Below are positions 1 to 10,978 of a DNA stretch of 64,000 nt, in pieces. Each line of letters opens with the position of its first letter. Position 1 is the first letter of the stretch. The notes below the pieces were generated by a model. It was not told where the DNA came from. It ran no database searches and worked only from the letters and a program-made list of their open reading frames with translations. The stretch comes from Anagrus nilaparvatae (lineage: Eukaryota; Arthropoda; Insecta; Hymenoptera; Mymaridae): NCBI GenBank assembly GCA_022575985.1, contig JAKSXM010000263.1, positions 5,994,001-6,058,000 on the forward strand, in the 5' to 3' direction. The translations under genes and the position numbers were made by a program.

Positions 1-755
1 AATACTTGTTTCTTTTAATATAAAATTTTTTATAAATAATAAAAAAAAATTTTATTAGTTTCCCGGTTCAAGTTTAAGATTTACTCTGGCTATTCTCAAT
101 AGTACCGATTCGGTGGCGCTGTATGTTCACCTACCACGACGAATTGAGAACGTGCACTTTTATGATTAGGATATCAATTGGATAAAATAAATAGGATAAA
201 CTCCAAATAATAAGATATTAATCAATATTTGACATAACGAGTTTTAATTATCCAACTAATTACAATGGCTGCTCAAAAGCGAGAGAGAGTATTTCCAAAA
301 ACAAAAGATGCTGAAGCTACATGCCCAATAGGCACATTTTTTTGGCGAATTCGTCACGAAATCGCGAATGCGAAAGAATTTGAATTCGTCACGAATTTGC
401 TACTAATTCTTACTTTTCATTGTACTAATTTGTAAATTCATTTTAAATTATTTGATTATATACCTATAGTAGTCTTAATTGATTACTTTAGCGTATTTTT
501 TAGCAAGTAATTATAATTACTTTTTTAATTCACAAAATATAATGAACGTTAACCCATTAACGCCTGAAATTGACTATTGCCGCATCTTTACTTTGACTAC
601 GCGAATCTCGGCGAATTTGTTTCTAATTAACATAAAAATTTGTGTCAAACTATTTTTGAGTATGCTCTTTCAGAATCTGATAAAAAATATCGAAAATATA
701 TATTTTCCACGTAGATTTCCGAAAAATAAAAAAAAATTACGTTTTTTTCAAAGAT

Positions 756-790
<35 letters not shown>

Positions 791-833
791 CTTTATTTTG
801 TATAAAAAAATTCAATCTTCACTCTTAAATTGC
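1..833. other. AT-rich stretch, no supported gene
   Basis: No reading frame here has convincing coding character. A short open stretch follows an AG at about 58 and runs to a TAG near 170, and an ATG at 265 opens about 56 codons, but neither resembles a family I know. The motif AATTCGTCACGAA recurs near 345-415. A poly-T run of about 30 bases sits at 760-790; the 108-codon frame across it is low-complexity. Confidence 0.5.
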
Positions 834-1680
834 CCAAAACTACCCTTAAAAAGGGCATTTTGGCTGTATTCTCTCGTGTTGCTGATCACAAATATTGAGG
901 TATTTTTTATAAAAAATAAGACCTTCACCCTTAAATTGGCCAAAAATGCCCCTGAAAAGGTTAAAAACTATTATTAGATTAATAATATTGTAAATAAATA
1001 ATTCATTAATTGTTCTCGAAAAAGATTTTTTATTCTTATTAAAACATTAGAGGATTTTCGAAAAATTAATAACAATTCACAGAAAAAAAAAATTAAATTT
1101 TATGATATTTTTCAAATCTTATTATTTACAAATGATCAATCAAATTCCATACTCGGAACCGAGTGTACTTGAGGTGTATTGTTCTTATTAGATTCGTAAT
1201 CCTCATAAATGTAGTCAACAAAATGTTGAAGAAAATCCTATTTTCGGGGTAGTTTTGGCCAATTTAAGGGCAGAGGTCTAATTTTTCATAAAAAATACCT
1301 TAAAATTTTGGATCAGCAATCCAAAAAACCCCCGTGTACCAAATTTCAAAGGCTGAGAGTGAATACAGCGAAAATGCCCTTTTTAGGGGTAGTTTTGGCT
1401 AATTTAAGGGTAAAGATCTAATTTTTTATAAAAAAATACCTGAAAATTCTTGATCAGCGACCCAAAAAACCCCGGTATACCAAATTTCAAAGGCTTAGAG
1501 TGAATATAGCAAAAATGCCCTTTTGAGGGGTAGTTTTGCCCAATTTAAGGGTGAAGCCCCAATATCTCATAGAAAAGACTCCAATTTTTGTGATCAGCGG
1601 CCTAAACGGTTTGGTTTTATTATCACTAGGCCTCTCAAGATTCGATCTAGTAGGGTTTTTTGGGTCGCTGATCACCCTTT
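834..1680. repeat. Foldback repeat with ~140-bp internal units (copy 1)
   Basis: Units of about 140 bp share the motif GGGGTAGTTTTGGCCAATTT, a GATCAGCGACCCAAAAAA block and a GTACCAAATTTCAAAGGC block. They lie in one orientation at about 834-965 and in the opposite orientation at about 1243-1676 (motif starts near 1246, 1385 and 1526). The spacer between is about 280 bp. The same family recurs at 51.9-53.2 kb. Nothing in it appears to be coding, so it is read as a non-autonomous foldback element. Confidence 0.75.
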
Positions 1681-2994
1681 CTAAAATTCTACTTTAGAAA
1701 CAATTATTTTAGAAGCAGTTAAGCTATTTTATATTTTTGGTTTAATTAGTAAATAATTTTAAAAATCTTGTTATATTTTTATGTCTAACTATATCTAAAC
1801 TTAACAAATATGTTAAACACATTTTACACATTAGATATTTCATGCTTCTAAACCTGTCCAAAATTTTTTCTACAAAAGCCCATAGCACAAGCTCAAATTA
1901 TATTACAGGAATCAGCCAGAACCTTCAATTTTTAACTACACTAAAAATATTATTTTTGCGCAGTAAAACACGTAAATTACAAGTAAAACACGGATAAAAT
2001 TTTAAATTTAAACTATATTTTTATTTTTTTGATACGTAAGACTACTTAGTAATTTTCCATTAGCAGGGTTTATAATTCAATTTTGAAAATTACATTAAAG
2101 CGGATCCATTTATTGTAAGAAATAAACAACCACTTGCAAGTTTTAAAAGATATATCTGAGAGAAAGTCAAAGCCCTCATATTGACCTGGAGTAGCTACCC
2201 AGGATCAGTATCCGAGAGTCAATAAAAGCAGAAAAGGCTTTGATTTCAGTTCATTATCATTAATTATATATATTAAATATTTCAGTATATTATTCGATAA
2301 AGTTGTACAAGTCATCCTAAAAATACGTATAACCTCTTGAGCTCTTGAACAGTAATTATACTGTAAAATAGTTTTTTTTAATGCGCATATAAGTTATATA
2401 AGTGATATTATTACATAAAATATAAGTTTAGGGTAGAAGTAGGCAATATTTAGATATTTCAAGTAGCATTCTTTTAATTCTTAGCTTATGTCAGTTTCAT
2501 AAAATTTTGAGATCCGGATCAAGGTATTATGCTATAAAGTAATAATTCTTAGTAGTACACATAGAGTACTATTGTTACTCACTTATGTTTAAGTATAAGC
2601 GTAGATAAAAAGTAATATTTTAAATTAGATTTTAGTCAGTGAAAAAAAAAGGGATTTATAGATGTGTAGGAATTTCTTTACAAGAAACGAAATTTAAATT
2701 TTATTTACAATAATTTATTACTAATTTTTTTCATATACATTTATAAAATTTACTTAATTTTATTGTCAAACACCATTTGTCGAGACCAGAAGCGTAATAA
2801 AAAAACTTATAACCGGTTTGTGTACACACAACCAAAATGCATGGAACATGTTTACTTACATCTGTAATCTTAACAGCATAGACACACAAAAAACAATACA
2901 ATTTCCTATTTTTATAATTTGTAATTATCACCTTTTCTAAATGTTAAGATTCTAATCCCAAACTATTATGATTTCCTAAACGCGTATTATTCTA
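1681..2994. other. No supported gene; AT-rich
   Basis: AT-rich sequence, possibly intronic to a plus-strand gene whose exon appears at 5862. A minus-strand frame of 66 codons at 2731-2931 contains a possible GTAAGT donor, but I recognise no homology and see no partner exon. Confidence 0.4.
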
Positions 2995-3310
2995 GGTCCC
3001 TAAATCAAAAAAATTTTCTAAGTCCCTAAACCCAAATATTCTAAGTCCCAAAATTGAAACTATTCCAAGTCCCATTTGACCCCCCCCTTAAATGGGACAA
3101 ATTTGACCCCCCCCCCCCCTTAAATGGGACAAATTTGACCCCCCCCCCCCTTAAATGGGACAAATTTGACCACCCCCCTTAAATGGGACAAATTTGACCA
3201 CCCCCCTTAAATGGGACATATTTAACCACCCCCCTTAAATGGGACATGTTTAACCCCCCTTAAATGGGACAAATTTGACCCCCCCCCTTGATTTTCAAAG
3301 TCCGAAGTAC
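2995..3310. repeat. C-rich minisatellite, ~30-bp unit
   Basis: About eight copies of a unit of the form TTAAATGGGACAAATTTGAC followed by a run of 5 to 13 C. A degenerate CTAAGTCCC-type repeat precedes it from about 2995. C-tract length varies from unit to unit, as expected from slippage. The C-runs could form i-motifs and the opposite strand G-quadruplexes. No gene overlaps it. Confidence 0.9.
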
Positions 3311-5595
3311 CCCCTCCCTAGAAACATGTTCCATGTTAAAATTCTTACCTTTTCAACACAGTTTTAAAGTTAAAAAAAAAAAACTCTATTTCAAATTTAT
3401 TGTTAATTAAAACATTCAAGAAACCCTGCAATCAGCCCAATAGAACATACAAATCACAAATATACAAGTACATTATTCCTAAAAGTAAAATCTTGGAACG
3501 CTAATTTTTCATTCACATAGATTTTATTTGCACTAATTTTTTTCACTTTACACTCTTCGCATATTAAACACTATAGTACATTCAAGAACGGCAAAACTTA
3601 ATTAAAGTTTGGAAATTAGCGGAACAAAAATCACTGGGATTTTACTTAGTACACCCAATTCACAGATTCATTTCTTGAAAAATTGTAAAAATAAAATATA
3701 TAAATCTTTATTCATCCACAGAATTCAAACCTGAAAGTTGTAATATAAAAATTTAGTAATAAATAGTTATACTTAAAATGCTACTACTACTAAATAAATA
3801 AATAAATAAAAAAAAAAAAACAATAAATTTTTTTTAAATCTATGCTAGACCATTCATAATAACAATTTTCAATGCTTTGGGAGAGGTACTAACAATTAAT
3901 GATAAACGCTTATTAATACTTGCATCATTAGATAGCATGCACTTTACAAACTTTCAAACTCTATTCATAAAACAAAAATTACTAATACTATTTTTCTTAC
4001 AGGTTAAAACTAGAAAATATAAAAATTAAACCAATAATTATACAATTTTTATATCTTTAATAATCTAAGGTCATTTAGACCCATACTTCATAAAACTTTC
4101 ATTATGTACCGGTATTTGATGATTAAATAAGTTATTAAAATTAAGTAGCATATCTATTTTTCACTTTTTATGAACTCAATGGTATTTATATTACAGCTAA
4201 TGAGAATTCCTTTCTAAATTTGCTGTTATTTAAAAACTTAAGTTTTAAAGAAAAATGAAACGAAAATTCATGATTTTAATCTTGCCTCATAACTAAAATA
4301 AATTCAGAATATAATGTTCATAAAATATTTACGTAAAATAATTAGAATAGGATAAACTAAGTATAAAAATAGTCAATTAAGAGCATTAGAATAAATAAAA
4401 AAATTGTAGCTCATGATAACTTGATTAATTACATGTGCAAAAAGAAGTATTGGCGTAATGAGACTTAATATGAAAAGGCATACATATAATAATTATAAAA
4501 GCTTAAATTTTGTTCTTTTCCTGAAATTCTTGACTTCATAAATAAATTCGTATCAAATGAAAAAGTAAAGAAAATAATAAAAATATTTTTAATTTTGTGA
4601 TTTATGAAAATTTATTTTTCAATTAATTTCCTTTTCCTTTCTCGTTTCCAAATTTATATGATACTATCACTAGTACGAGTAAGAATATTTGAAAATCAAA
4701 TGTAAAAGATGAAGCTATATAAAATAAAAAAAAAGGGGTGCAACCTTATTCAGAAATCTAAATGAAATCCAAATTTCTGCAAAATAAGCATCTACAGAAA
4801 AACAAAAAAAAATCATAAGATTTATTAGAAGAGAATTGTATCTTTATGATAAATTAATAGAATTGAGTAAACAGCTATGTAAATGTCTATAAAAGAAAAT
4901 TTTTACTATTTACAAAAGAAATTTTATGCAAAAAAAAAAAAAAAAAGAAAATTAAATGGAAGAAAACAACTTAAGTACTCAGTATTGCAGAAATCCAACT
5001 TTTCACAAGTATAACCACTCGCAATCTTGAATTCGTCTATCAATGATTAGAAAAAAAAAATGACAAAGGATAAGATGTACACTAAAAAAAAATCAAAATT
5101 CCTAATTCCCAATCACTCTATCCTAACTTTACAATCCATTTCAATGATTTTATAAAGTTAAAATCTAAAATAAATAACTTAAAAACGAAAAAAAAAAATA
5201 TAATAATTACTACTAAATTATAATCAATAATGGACATAAGAATTGTAGGAAATGTGACATTTTCTGTTTTTCACAGGAATATTATAATATATGGGATTTT
5301 ATTTTCTCTTTGTAAATACTTCTTTTTACTATTTTTAATCAAATTAATAAATTTTATTATTTAGGAGTTAATAATTTTTCATCAAAGACAAGTGTTCAGA
5401 AAATTTGTAGTTCATTTTCTGAACAAGTCAGTAATCTTAAGCAAAGTAAACCAAAAAAATTTAAAAAAAAAAAAAAAATTTTTTTTTAATTTTTGTTTGC
5501 TTTATACTCTTACTTTAATGAATATCGAATATTGTACATATTAATTTCAAGATATTATATGTAAGATTTATCATTTAAAACATAATATTTTGAAG

Positions 5596-5632
<37 letters not shown>

Positions 5633-5861
5633 AAAATAAAAAAAAATAAAAAAAAAAAAAAAGTAAAAATAAAATAATATAAAATTGTGAGAGCAAAATT
5701 AAAATCGTTTCTTTTTAACTAATAAATTACTCCAGAACTATTATATCTTGTAAAACAAATTGAAAATTATAATAATGATAATCAAAATAGATTTTTACTC
5801 AGATTAAAAAAAAAACTACCAGAAACAATTAAGCCAGATTTAAACTAAAATTTTATTTTAG
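3311..5861. other. AT-rich low-complexity stretch, probably intronic
   Basis: I see no coding frame or TE signature. Several A homopolymers are present, the largest an A-rich tract at about 5596-5662, and a short AAAT microsatellite lies near 3790-3810. The stretch ends in a T-rich tract and an AG that serves the exon at 5862. Confidence 0.45.
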
Positions 5862-5964
5862 GGTCCAGTTTATATTTTTGTGAAAGCTGTGCTAATTGGA
5901 AAGGGCCCTTCCAGTTATCACGGGTTTTATAAAGACGAACAAGATCAAAATAATCTAGGCTTTG
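5862..5964 (+). CDS. Candidate internal coding exon of an unidentified host gene
   Basis: An island of clearly higher GC content in AT-rich DNA. It is preceded by a T-rich tract ending in AG (5860-5861) and followed by GTAAAA at 5965. Only one of three phases is open (the others contain TGA or TAA). It encodes 34 codons plus one base, beginning GPVYIFVKAVLIGKGPSSYH. The exon ends in phase 1, which fits the candidate terminal exon at 10506 (phase complement 2). I do not recognise the protein. The hydrophobic start could be the end of a membrane segment, but this is speculation. Upstream exons were not found and may lie outside the window. A TE fragment is the alternative. Confidence 0.5.
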
Positions 5965-6690
5965 GTAAAATAAAAACTAAAAAAAAAAAAAATTATTATT
6001 AAGTAAGTTCAATCAAATGGAGAATAAAGTAACTAAATAACAACTTAATTTATTAATATATAATTAAAGTAAATTACAAATGGTTAAACAGTTATTAAAT
6101 AGCGATTTGAATGTTAATGTGTATTACAAATGGTTTCTTACAATATACTTATACTGAGAGCGACTTTTCCAAATTCTCAAAAATGCTTCTACAAAGGATC
6201 TGTGGTTGATGATTCTGGCACTTGACACTAAACTACTTGTACGATTGAAAGCCCAAAGTAAAGAGAGCCGTGTAGACTACATCTTGAATACCCAACGCTC
6301 CACGCGTATTCAAGCCGAAAGTAAGAAGACCGATCCTTTAAAATTTGCGCGTATATATAGTGACGAGCTAACTTGCCAAATTGACAATTTCTCCTACTAA
6401 ACTCTGTATGGGGGTATAACGTTTTGTCTATCTCTTACGTGGGCCAACGCCCGAAAACTTGGTGGGAACTCGACCAATTCTTAGAATCGGCGAAAGCGGT
6501 AATTGCTAATTAACATATTACCCAGTCTTTCGAAATCTGATGATTTCTTATCGACTTCCGCTAATGATTCATACTTGAATATTTTTGACTTTAAATATTG
6601 CGCCCTTTATTTGGGTCCTTACGTTACAGTTGCATTAAGAGTGACTGAATTTATAACAATTAAAAAATATAATTAAAAGTTATCAAAACG
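5965..6690. other. No assigned gene; moderate-GC patch at 6170-6560
   Basis: A patch of less AT-rich sequence at about 6170-6560 contains a 64-codon open frame (6206-6400) without recognisable homology. It has loose internal similarity (GCCCAAAGTAAAGAG and GCCGAAAGTAAGAAG). It may be a TE remnant. I see no splice borders that would tie it to the neighbouring exons. Confidence 0.35.
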
Positions 6691-6694
6691 ATCA

Positions 6695-6860
6695 TCTGAT
6701 AAACTTTATTTATCAGTCTGTACGGGTAAATATTATCATTCATAAATACAAATGCATAAATGTAATTTATCAATAATATGAAACTGCTTTTGAATTTGTA
6801 TTTATGAATGATATAATATTTACTCGTATAGACCAATAAATAAAACTTTCAAATTTCAAT
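6695..6860. repeat. Imperfect palindrome (hairpin MITE-like)
   Basis: Arms at about 6699-6753 and 6795-6852 are reverse complements with a few mismatches; the core is TATTATCATTCATAAATACA and its complement. The spacer is about 40 bp. No clear target-site duplication was found, so it is called only as a hairpin repeat. Confidence 0.65.
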
Positions 6861-6991
6861 TATCAACGGGTGATAAAACAAAAATTAATAAATTTAATTA
6901 TTTTTAATAAGTATTCAATAGAGAATAAAGCAAAATATAATTTTATTTTTCTAAGCTTTTTAATTGTTCTGTAAAATTTATTCTTAAGTAC

Positions 6992-7445
6992 TTGGATTTT
7001 GTTTTTCATTATTTTTATCAATGTAAAGAATGCTGTAATTGCTATAAAGATTCAAATTATTTTATAGTAAATAAAAGAATCCACACCGGTAAAAAATCTT
7101 TTAAATGTAAGGGACGCGGCAAATTTTCTGAACTTACAACACACAAAAGAATTCTCAGTGGTAAAAAATGTATAATTGTGACTCAAAAGAACACATACCA
7201 GTGAAAATCCTTATAAATGTGAAGAATCTGGTAAATCCTTTAGTAGTTTAGTCATTTTTAAGTCCATAAAAGATCCCACACTGGTGAAAAACCTTACAAA
7301 TGTGAAAATGTAAAAAAATTTTTATATACTCAAGCTCCCTTAACATAAAAGGAGTCACTTTGGTGAAAGACCTTATAAATGTGAAATATGTGATAAAATA
7401 CTCACTCAATTCAGTGATCTAAATTCACATGAAAAATCTATTTAA
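6992..7445 (+). pseudogene. Decayed C2H2 zinc-finger array
   Basis: Linker-and-finger signatures of C2H2 proteins occur repeatedly but in different frames. There is RIHTGKKSFKCKGRGKF at about 7075, GENPYKCEESGKSFSSL at about 7203, TGEKPYKCE at about 7278, and [20 protein letters not shown] with a following histidine at about 7362. Known C2H2 arrays use HTGEKPY linkers, which match. Frameshifts and stops lie between the fingers, and several zinc ligands are missing (for example CKGRGK lacks the second Cys). This is a pseudogene of a DNA-binding zinc-finger protein, or a retro-copied fragment. No start codon or intact domain order survives. It sits inside the putative intron between the exons at 5862 and 10506. 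Confidence 0.8.
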
Positions 7446-7671
7446 AAAAAATTCTATTAGAAACAGCTACTATAATAAAAAAAATATTACAGAACCTAGA
7501 AACACAAAAAATAATGAATTTGGTTTTGCTTTGTTCACCTTTTCACTTCATTGTTATTAAAAAAATTTATTTCTATCTAGTTTAGAATAAAATGTAATGA
7601 ACTATGAATGTATTTGAGTTATTGGATAAAGATATTTTTGGTATATCAAAAGTTTTTGAAAGTAAAATCAG
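7446..7671. other. Short AT-rich gap
   Basis: Nothing recognisable; AT-rich spacer between the zinc-finger remnant and the palindrome. Confidence 0.5.
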
Positions 7672-8003
7672 TTATTAAGAGTCCTGCACTCACGCCATTT
7701 CTTTTTTCGAAATTTTTATTTCTTTTTCGTTTTTTTATTAAATATAAATTTTTTTTGCATCTTATCAAAGTAGTCTCGCATTCTTTATTCAATTTAGAAA
7801 ATTTTGGCTTAACTTAATTTAATCAAAAATAAGGAAATGAGTTGGTCTTACCAAAAAGAGTTTATGCCAAAATTTTCTAAATTGAATAATGAATGCGAGA
7901 CTACTCTGATAAGATGCAAAAAAATTTATAATTTAATAAAAAAAGCGAAAAGGGAATAAAAATTTTGAAGAAAAAAATGGTGGAGGTGTAGGACTCTTAA
8001 AAG
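7672..8003. mobile_element. Palindromic MITE-like element
   Basis: Two arms of about 135 bp (7674-7812 and 7868-8002) are near reverse complements around a spacer of about 55 bp. The outer ends read TTAAGAGTCCTGCACTC and, on the other strand, TTAAGAGTCCTACACCTCC. There is no coding content beyond small AT-rich frames. If the TTAA is a target duplication, the insertion type would be piggyBac/Kolobok-like; this is inference. Confidence 0.7.
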
Positions 8004-8219
8004 ATATATTAAAGGGTCTTGAACTGAAAAAAGCAAAATGAGCAAAACCTAGTATTATAAGAGTTTCAGTTTTTTCATATGGGAATATCAACTCAGAAAT
8101 ACTATCACGGGGAGACTACTACCTGTTTGTTTCCAATAGGCCTCCAGGGCATCAGAAAAAGGAGTTCAAGGTTTTTAAGTAATATAGACAATTTTTAGGC
8201 AATTTTTCATCACTACTTT

Positions 8220-9250
8220 TCTAATCATGATAATCAATAAACCAAACGAACATCTATGGAAACAAATTACCAATATTTTAATTCTTTTTAAGTTTTATCT
8301 TTCAAGCCCCGTAATTTTCAACACTAGATTATCGCACCTTGATAGTAAATAAATCAAATACTTATTTTTGGCCCAAAGTGGACCAATTATTAAATTGCTA
8401 TCAAATTAAAATTTTTGATAATAATAAGCTTTATATGACTCAAAACTTTTCTAGAAGCTTCAAGTTTTTCAAAATTCTTTACTTGTTTAATTCAGAGTCT
8501 CAATTTAAGGTTTTTTTAAAAAGTTGATTTTCAGAAAGTAAATAAAAGTTTAAAATACATCCCCCAAACTCTCAGTTTACGTGAATAGGCCTCCTCGGCC
8601 TAGAAATTAGACCCCCGTAGCAGGGTTCTATGCTATAAGGTAGGGTTTTTAGGCTATCTACTGAATGTTGTTGCTACCTTGTAACTCAACTAAATACCTT
8701 AGTCTCATTTTTTTTGTGTAGGTGTCAGCTTTTTATCCTCGTGACCCGCATTTTTTTATCAGTAATTTTCTTGCCGTTATAGTCAGTAAATCAAATGAAT
8801 ATTTTTGGCCAAAAATGACCAATTTTTAAATTGCTGCCAATATTGTAGTTTTTGACTAAAATTGGTTTTATAGGTCTAAAAATTGTGTACAAGCTCTTCA
8901 ATTTCAAAAATTTTTTACTCGTCTTTTTTAGATCATTTTTTTGTGAGATAGGAAATTTTAAAGTCAAAATCCCGCTTTGTTATTTTTTAATCGAGTATTT
9001 AATAAATGCTAGTTTTAAACACCATCTTTATAGAGCCTTATAATAAAAGTAATTGATGCAAAAAGAACGAGTAAAAAACTTTTAAAAACTAAGAGCTTGT
9101 ACAAAAATTTTGAGATCTATAAAAGCCATTTTAGTGAAAAATTTCAATTTTGGCAGCAAATTAAAAATTGGTAATTTTTGGCCAAATATATAATTGTTTG
9201 GTTTACTGACTATCGGTAAGTGAATTACTGATAAGTTTACGGAGATTAAA
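8220..9250. repeat. Foldback repeat with three related arms
   Basis: A block of about 200 bp occurs at about 8310-8480, again in the same orientation at about 8760-8930, and inverted at about 9060-9215. It contains TTTTTGGCCAAAAATGACCA, GAAGCTT/CAAGCTCTTCAA and a TTTTACTCGTC edge. The last two form a hairpin with a loop of about 120 bp. Small open frames here are by-products. Confidence 0.7.
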
Positions 9251-9419
9251 ACTTGACACTTGCATGAAAAAAATTAGAAAAAATCTCAATTTTTTTAATT
9301 TTCATTTAAATATACGCATAGATACGCATTTTATTGGACACGCTTGAATTAATGGATTGGAAATCTTTGAGAAATATCAAATTTATGTATAGAGAGCATA
9401 AAAAAGTCATTTGTTCATC

Positions 9420-9750
9420 AATTTTACGAATTATTAAATTTTTACCTAAAATACTTAAAATTTAAAAAAAAAATCAATTATCAAAAAAAGGTTGTTTTAT
9501 TGATTTTTTCACACTTTTAATCATTTAAAATTTAACTAAAGCAAGAAATATAAACTTTTTTGATACTATATAAGTCAATTAATCTTAAATTTCAAAATCT
9601 TAGTCATTTTAAAAGTTTTTTTTTCATTTTAATGAATTTTATATTATTAGAACTGTGAAAAAATCAATAAAACATCGTTTTTTGATAAATGCATATTTTT
9701 TGAAATTTTAAGTATTTTAGTTAAAAATTTAAAAATTCGTTAAATTAACA
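9420..9750. repeat. Imperfect palindrome
   Basis: Arms at about 9427-9520 and 9652-9745 are reverse complements with mismatches (for example TGTTTTATTGATTTTTTCAC and its complement). The spacer is about 130 bp of AT-rich DNA. It is a non-coding foldback repeat. Confidence 0.7.
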
Positions 9751-10505
9751 CAAAATTTTGAAAATACACAAAAATTGGTATCCTTATATAAAATTTCCCG
9801 CAGAATCCGAATTTTTGGTTAGATTTTTGATTGGTCACGTGACTTGGCGGGAAATTTGAAATTTTTAAAAAATGAAAATTTTGGAATCAGTTTTTTTGCT
9901 CTAGATTTTTAAGGGAACCAAAAGGCAAAACAAAAATTTTACCATAAAAAGTGTACATAAAGACAAAAATTTTGGGTATTTCAAAAGTAAAATTGGTTTG
10001 TCTGCTGGGGAGTTATGAATGCTAGAGGGTGTAACGTATTTACTTGATTTCTCGCGCATACGCAGCTCGAATAAAATTTTGAACCACGGAATCGAATAGC
10101 CAGGGAAATTTCCTATCGAGGCCTAAAAGGAAAACTTTTTTTGCAATAAAATAAGAGTCTGAGACAATTTTTAGTAATTTTGGCGCTCTTAAAATTTAAA
10201 AAAATAAAAAGCACAAAAAAAGTAATTTGGCTGTAAAAAATCAAGGAAAAGACATAGGAGGCTAAAAATTGGGGAGGTAACTTATTTTCGATAGTACTTT
10301 GAGGGAAAAATATTTTGGGACCGATTTGAAGACCCAAGAATTAGGTTTACATACACTTGAGGAATATCGACCCAAGTGTTACTTATGTTTTTTAGGGTCG
10401 CTGGGCACAATTGTGGTATTGGTTTTTACCGAATATGGTCCAGTTTTCCGCCATAAGCATTTTAAGTTTTTATAATTAATTAAAAATTTTTTTTTGTTAT
10501 TTCAG
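9751..10505. other. No supported gene; probable intron end
   Basis: AT-rich sequence with a GGTCACGTGACTTGGCGGG patch at about 9833; a related TGGTCACGTGACTTAGCAGG recurs near 57871, so it is probably part of a dispersed repeat. The 74-codon minus frame at 10113-10337 has no recognisable homology. The stretch ends with the T-rich tract and TTTCAG acceptor used by the exon at 10506. Confidence 0.4.
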
Positions 10506-10540
10506 GTACCAGTTTGATGAAGAAATTAATTATTGACTGA
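10506..10540 (+). CDS. Candidate terminal coding exon of the unidentified host gene
   Basis: A run of T, then TTATTTCAG, precedes GTACCAGTTTGATGAAG. In the phase left by the exon at 5862-5964 this exon encodes GTSLMKKLIID and then TGA at 10538-10540. A different phase also stays open to a nearby TGA, so the reading frame is chosen only by phase compatibility. A 3' untranslated region with two AATAAA signals follows, which supports a gene end. The implied intron of about 4.5 kb carries the foldback repeats described above. Intermediate exons cannot be excluded. Confidence 0.4.
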
Positions 10541-10599
10541 CCATAATATGTTTTTAAAACAATAAGATTGTTATGCATTATTTATAATTTTTGAATGTA

Positions 10600-10666
10600 A
10601 ATAAAATATTAAAAGTCTACAATGTAAATATTTTATAATGTTATATTTAATGTTGTACACAATAAA
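10600..10666 (+). promoter_or_regulatory. Poly-A signals of the upstream gene
   Basis: AATAAA at 10600-10605 and again at 10661-10666, followed by T/GT-rich sequence. They lie 60-125 bases after the candidate stop codon. Confidence 0.45.
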
Positions 10667-10789
10667 TTTTTGTTATATATTAATATAATGTATTAATTTT
10701 AACTGTATAATAAAAGAAAAATTAATTTAAAAAATAATATAAAATAAATTAAAATATAAATTGTGTATTCTTTTATTTAATTTTAATTA

Positions 10790-10794
10790 AGTAC
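10790..10794. repeat. Left target-site duplication of the Gypsy element
   Basis: AGTAC immediately before the 5' LTR; the same five bases occur at 15417-15421 after the 3' LTR. Confidence 0.85.
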
Positions 10795-10953
10795 TGTGGC
10801 AACCTGTAATATCGACATAGCAACATACTTTATACTTAACACTGTATTATATATAACACAATATTATATTATATCATTTAGTATATAAGTTGTACTCCTA
10901 CAATAGTGATGTATATTAAGACCTAATAAAGATATATATATAAAGATAACACA
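10795..10953 (+). repeat. 5' LTR of the Gypsy element
   Basis: It starts TGTGGCAACC and ends GATAACACA, with the expected TG...CA. At 159 bp it is very short for the family. AATAAA at about 10926 can serve as the poly-A signal, and TATATAA-like sequence lies within it. It differs from the 3' LTR by one G/A substitution (CAATAGTGATG against CAATAATGATG). Confidence 0.95.
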
Positions 10954-10968
10954 TGGCGCAGTCGGTAG
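10954..10968 (+). promoter_or_regulatory. Primer binding site, tRNA-Ser type
   Basis: TGGCGCAGTCGGTAG follows the LTR directly. It is the complement of a tRNA 3' end reading ...CTACCGACTGCGCCA, which fits the T-arm and acceptor of insect tRNA-Ser. Drosophila 17.6/297-like elements are known to use tRNA-Ser. Confidence 0.85.
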
Positions 10969-10978
10969 AAAAATCCAA

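Noticed and set aside
479..805. 108-codon open frame
   Set aside because: It depends on a poly-T run and AT-rich sequence; no domain, biased to Phe, Leu, Ile and Asn.
2995..3310. CRISPR-like array
   Set aside because: Units are contiguous with no unique spacers, and the window is eukaryotic.
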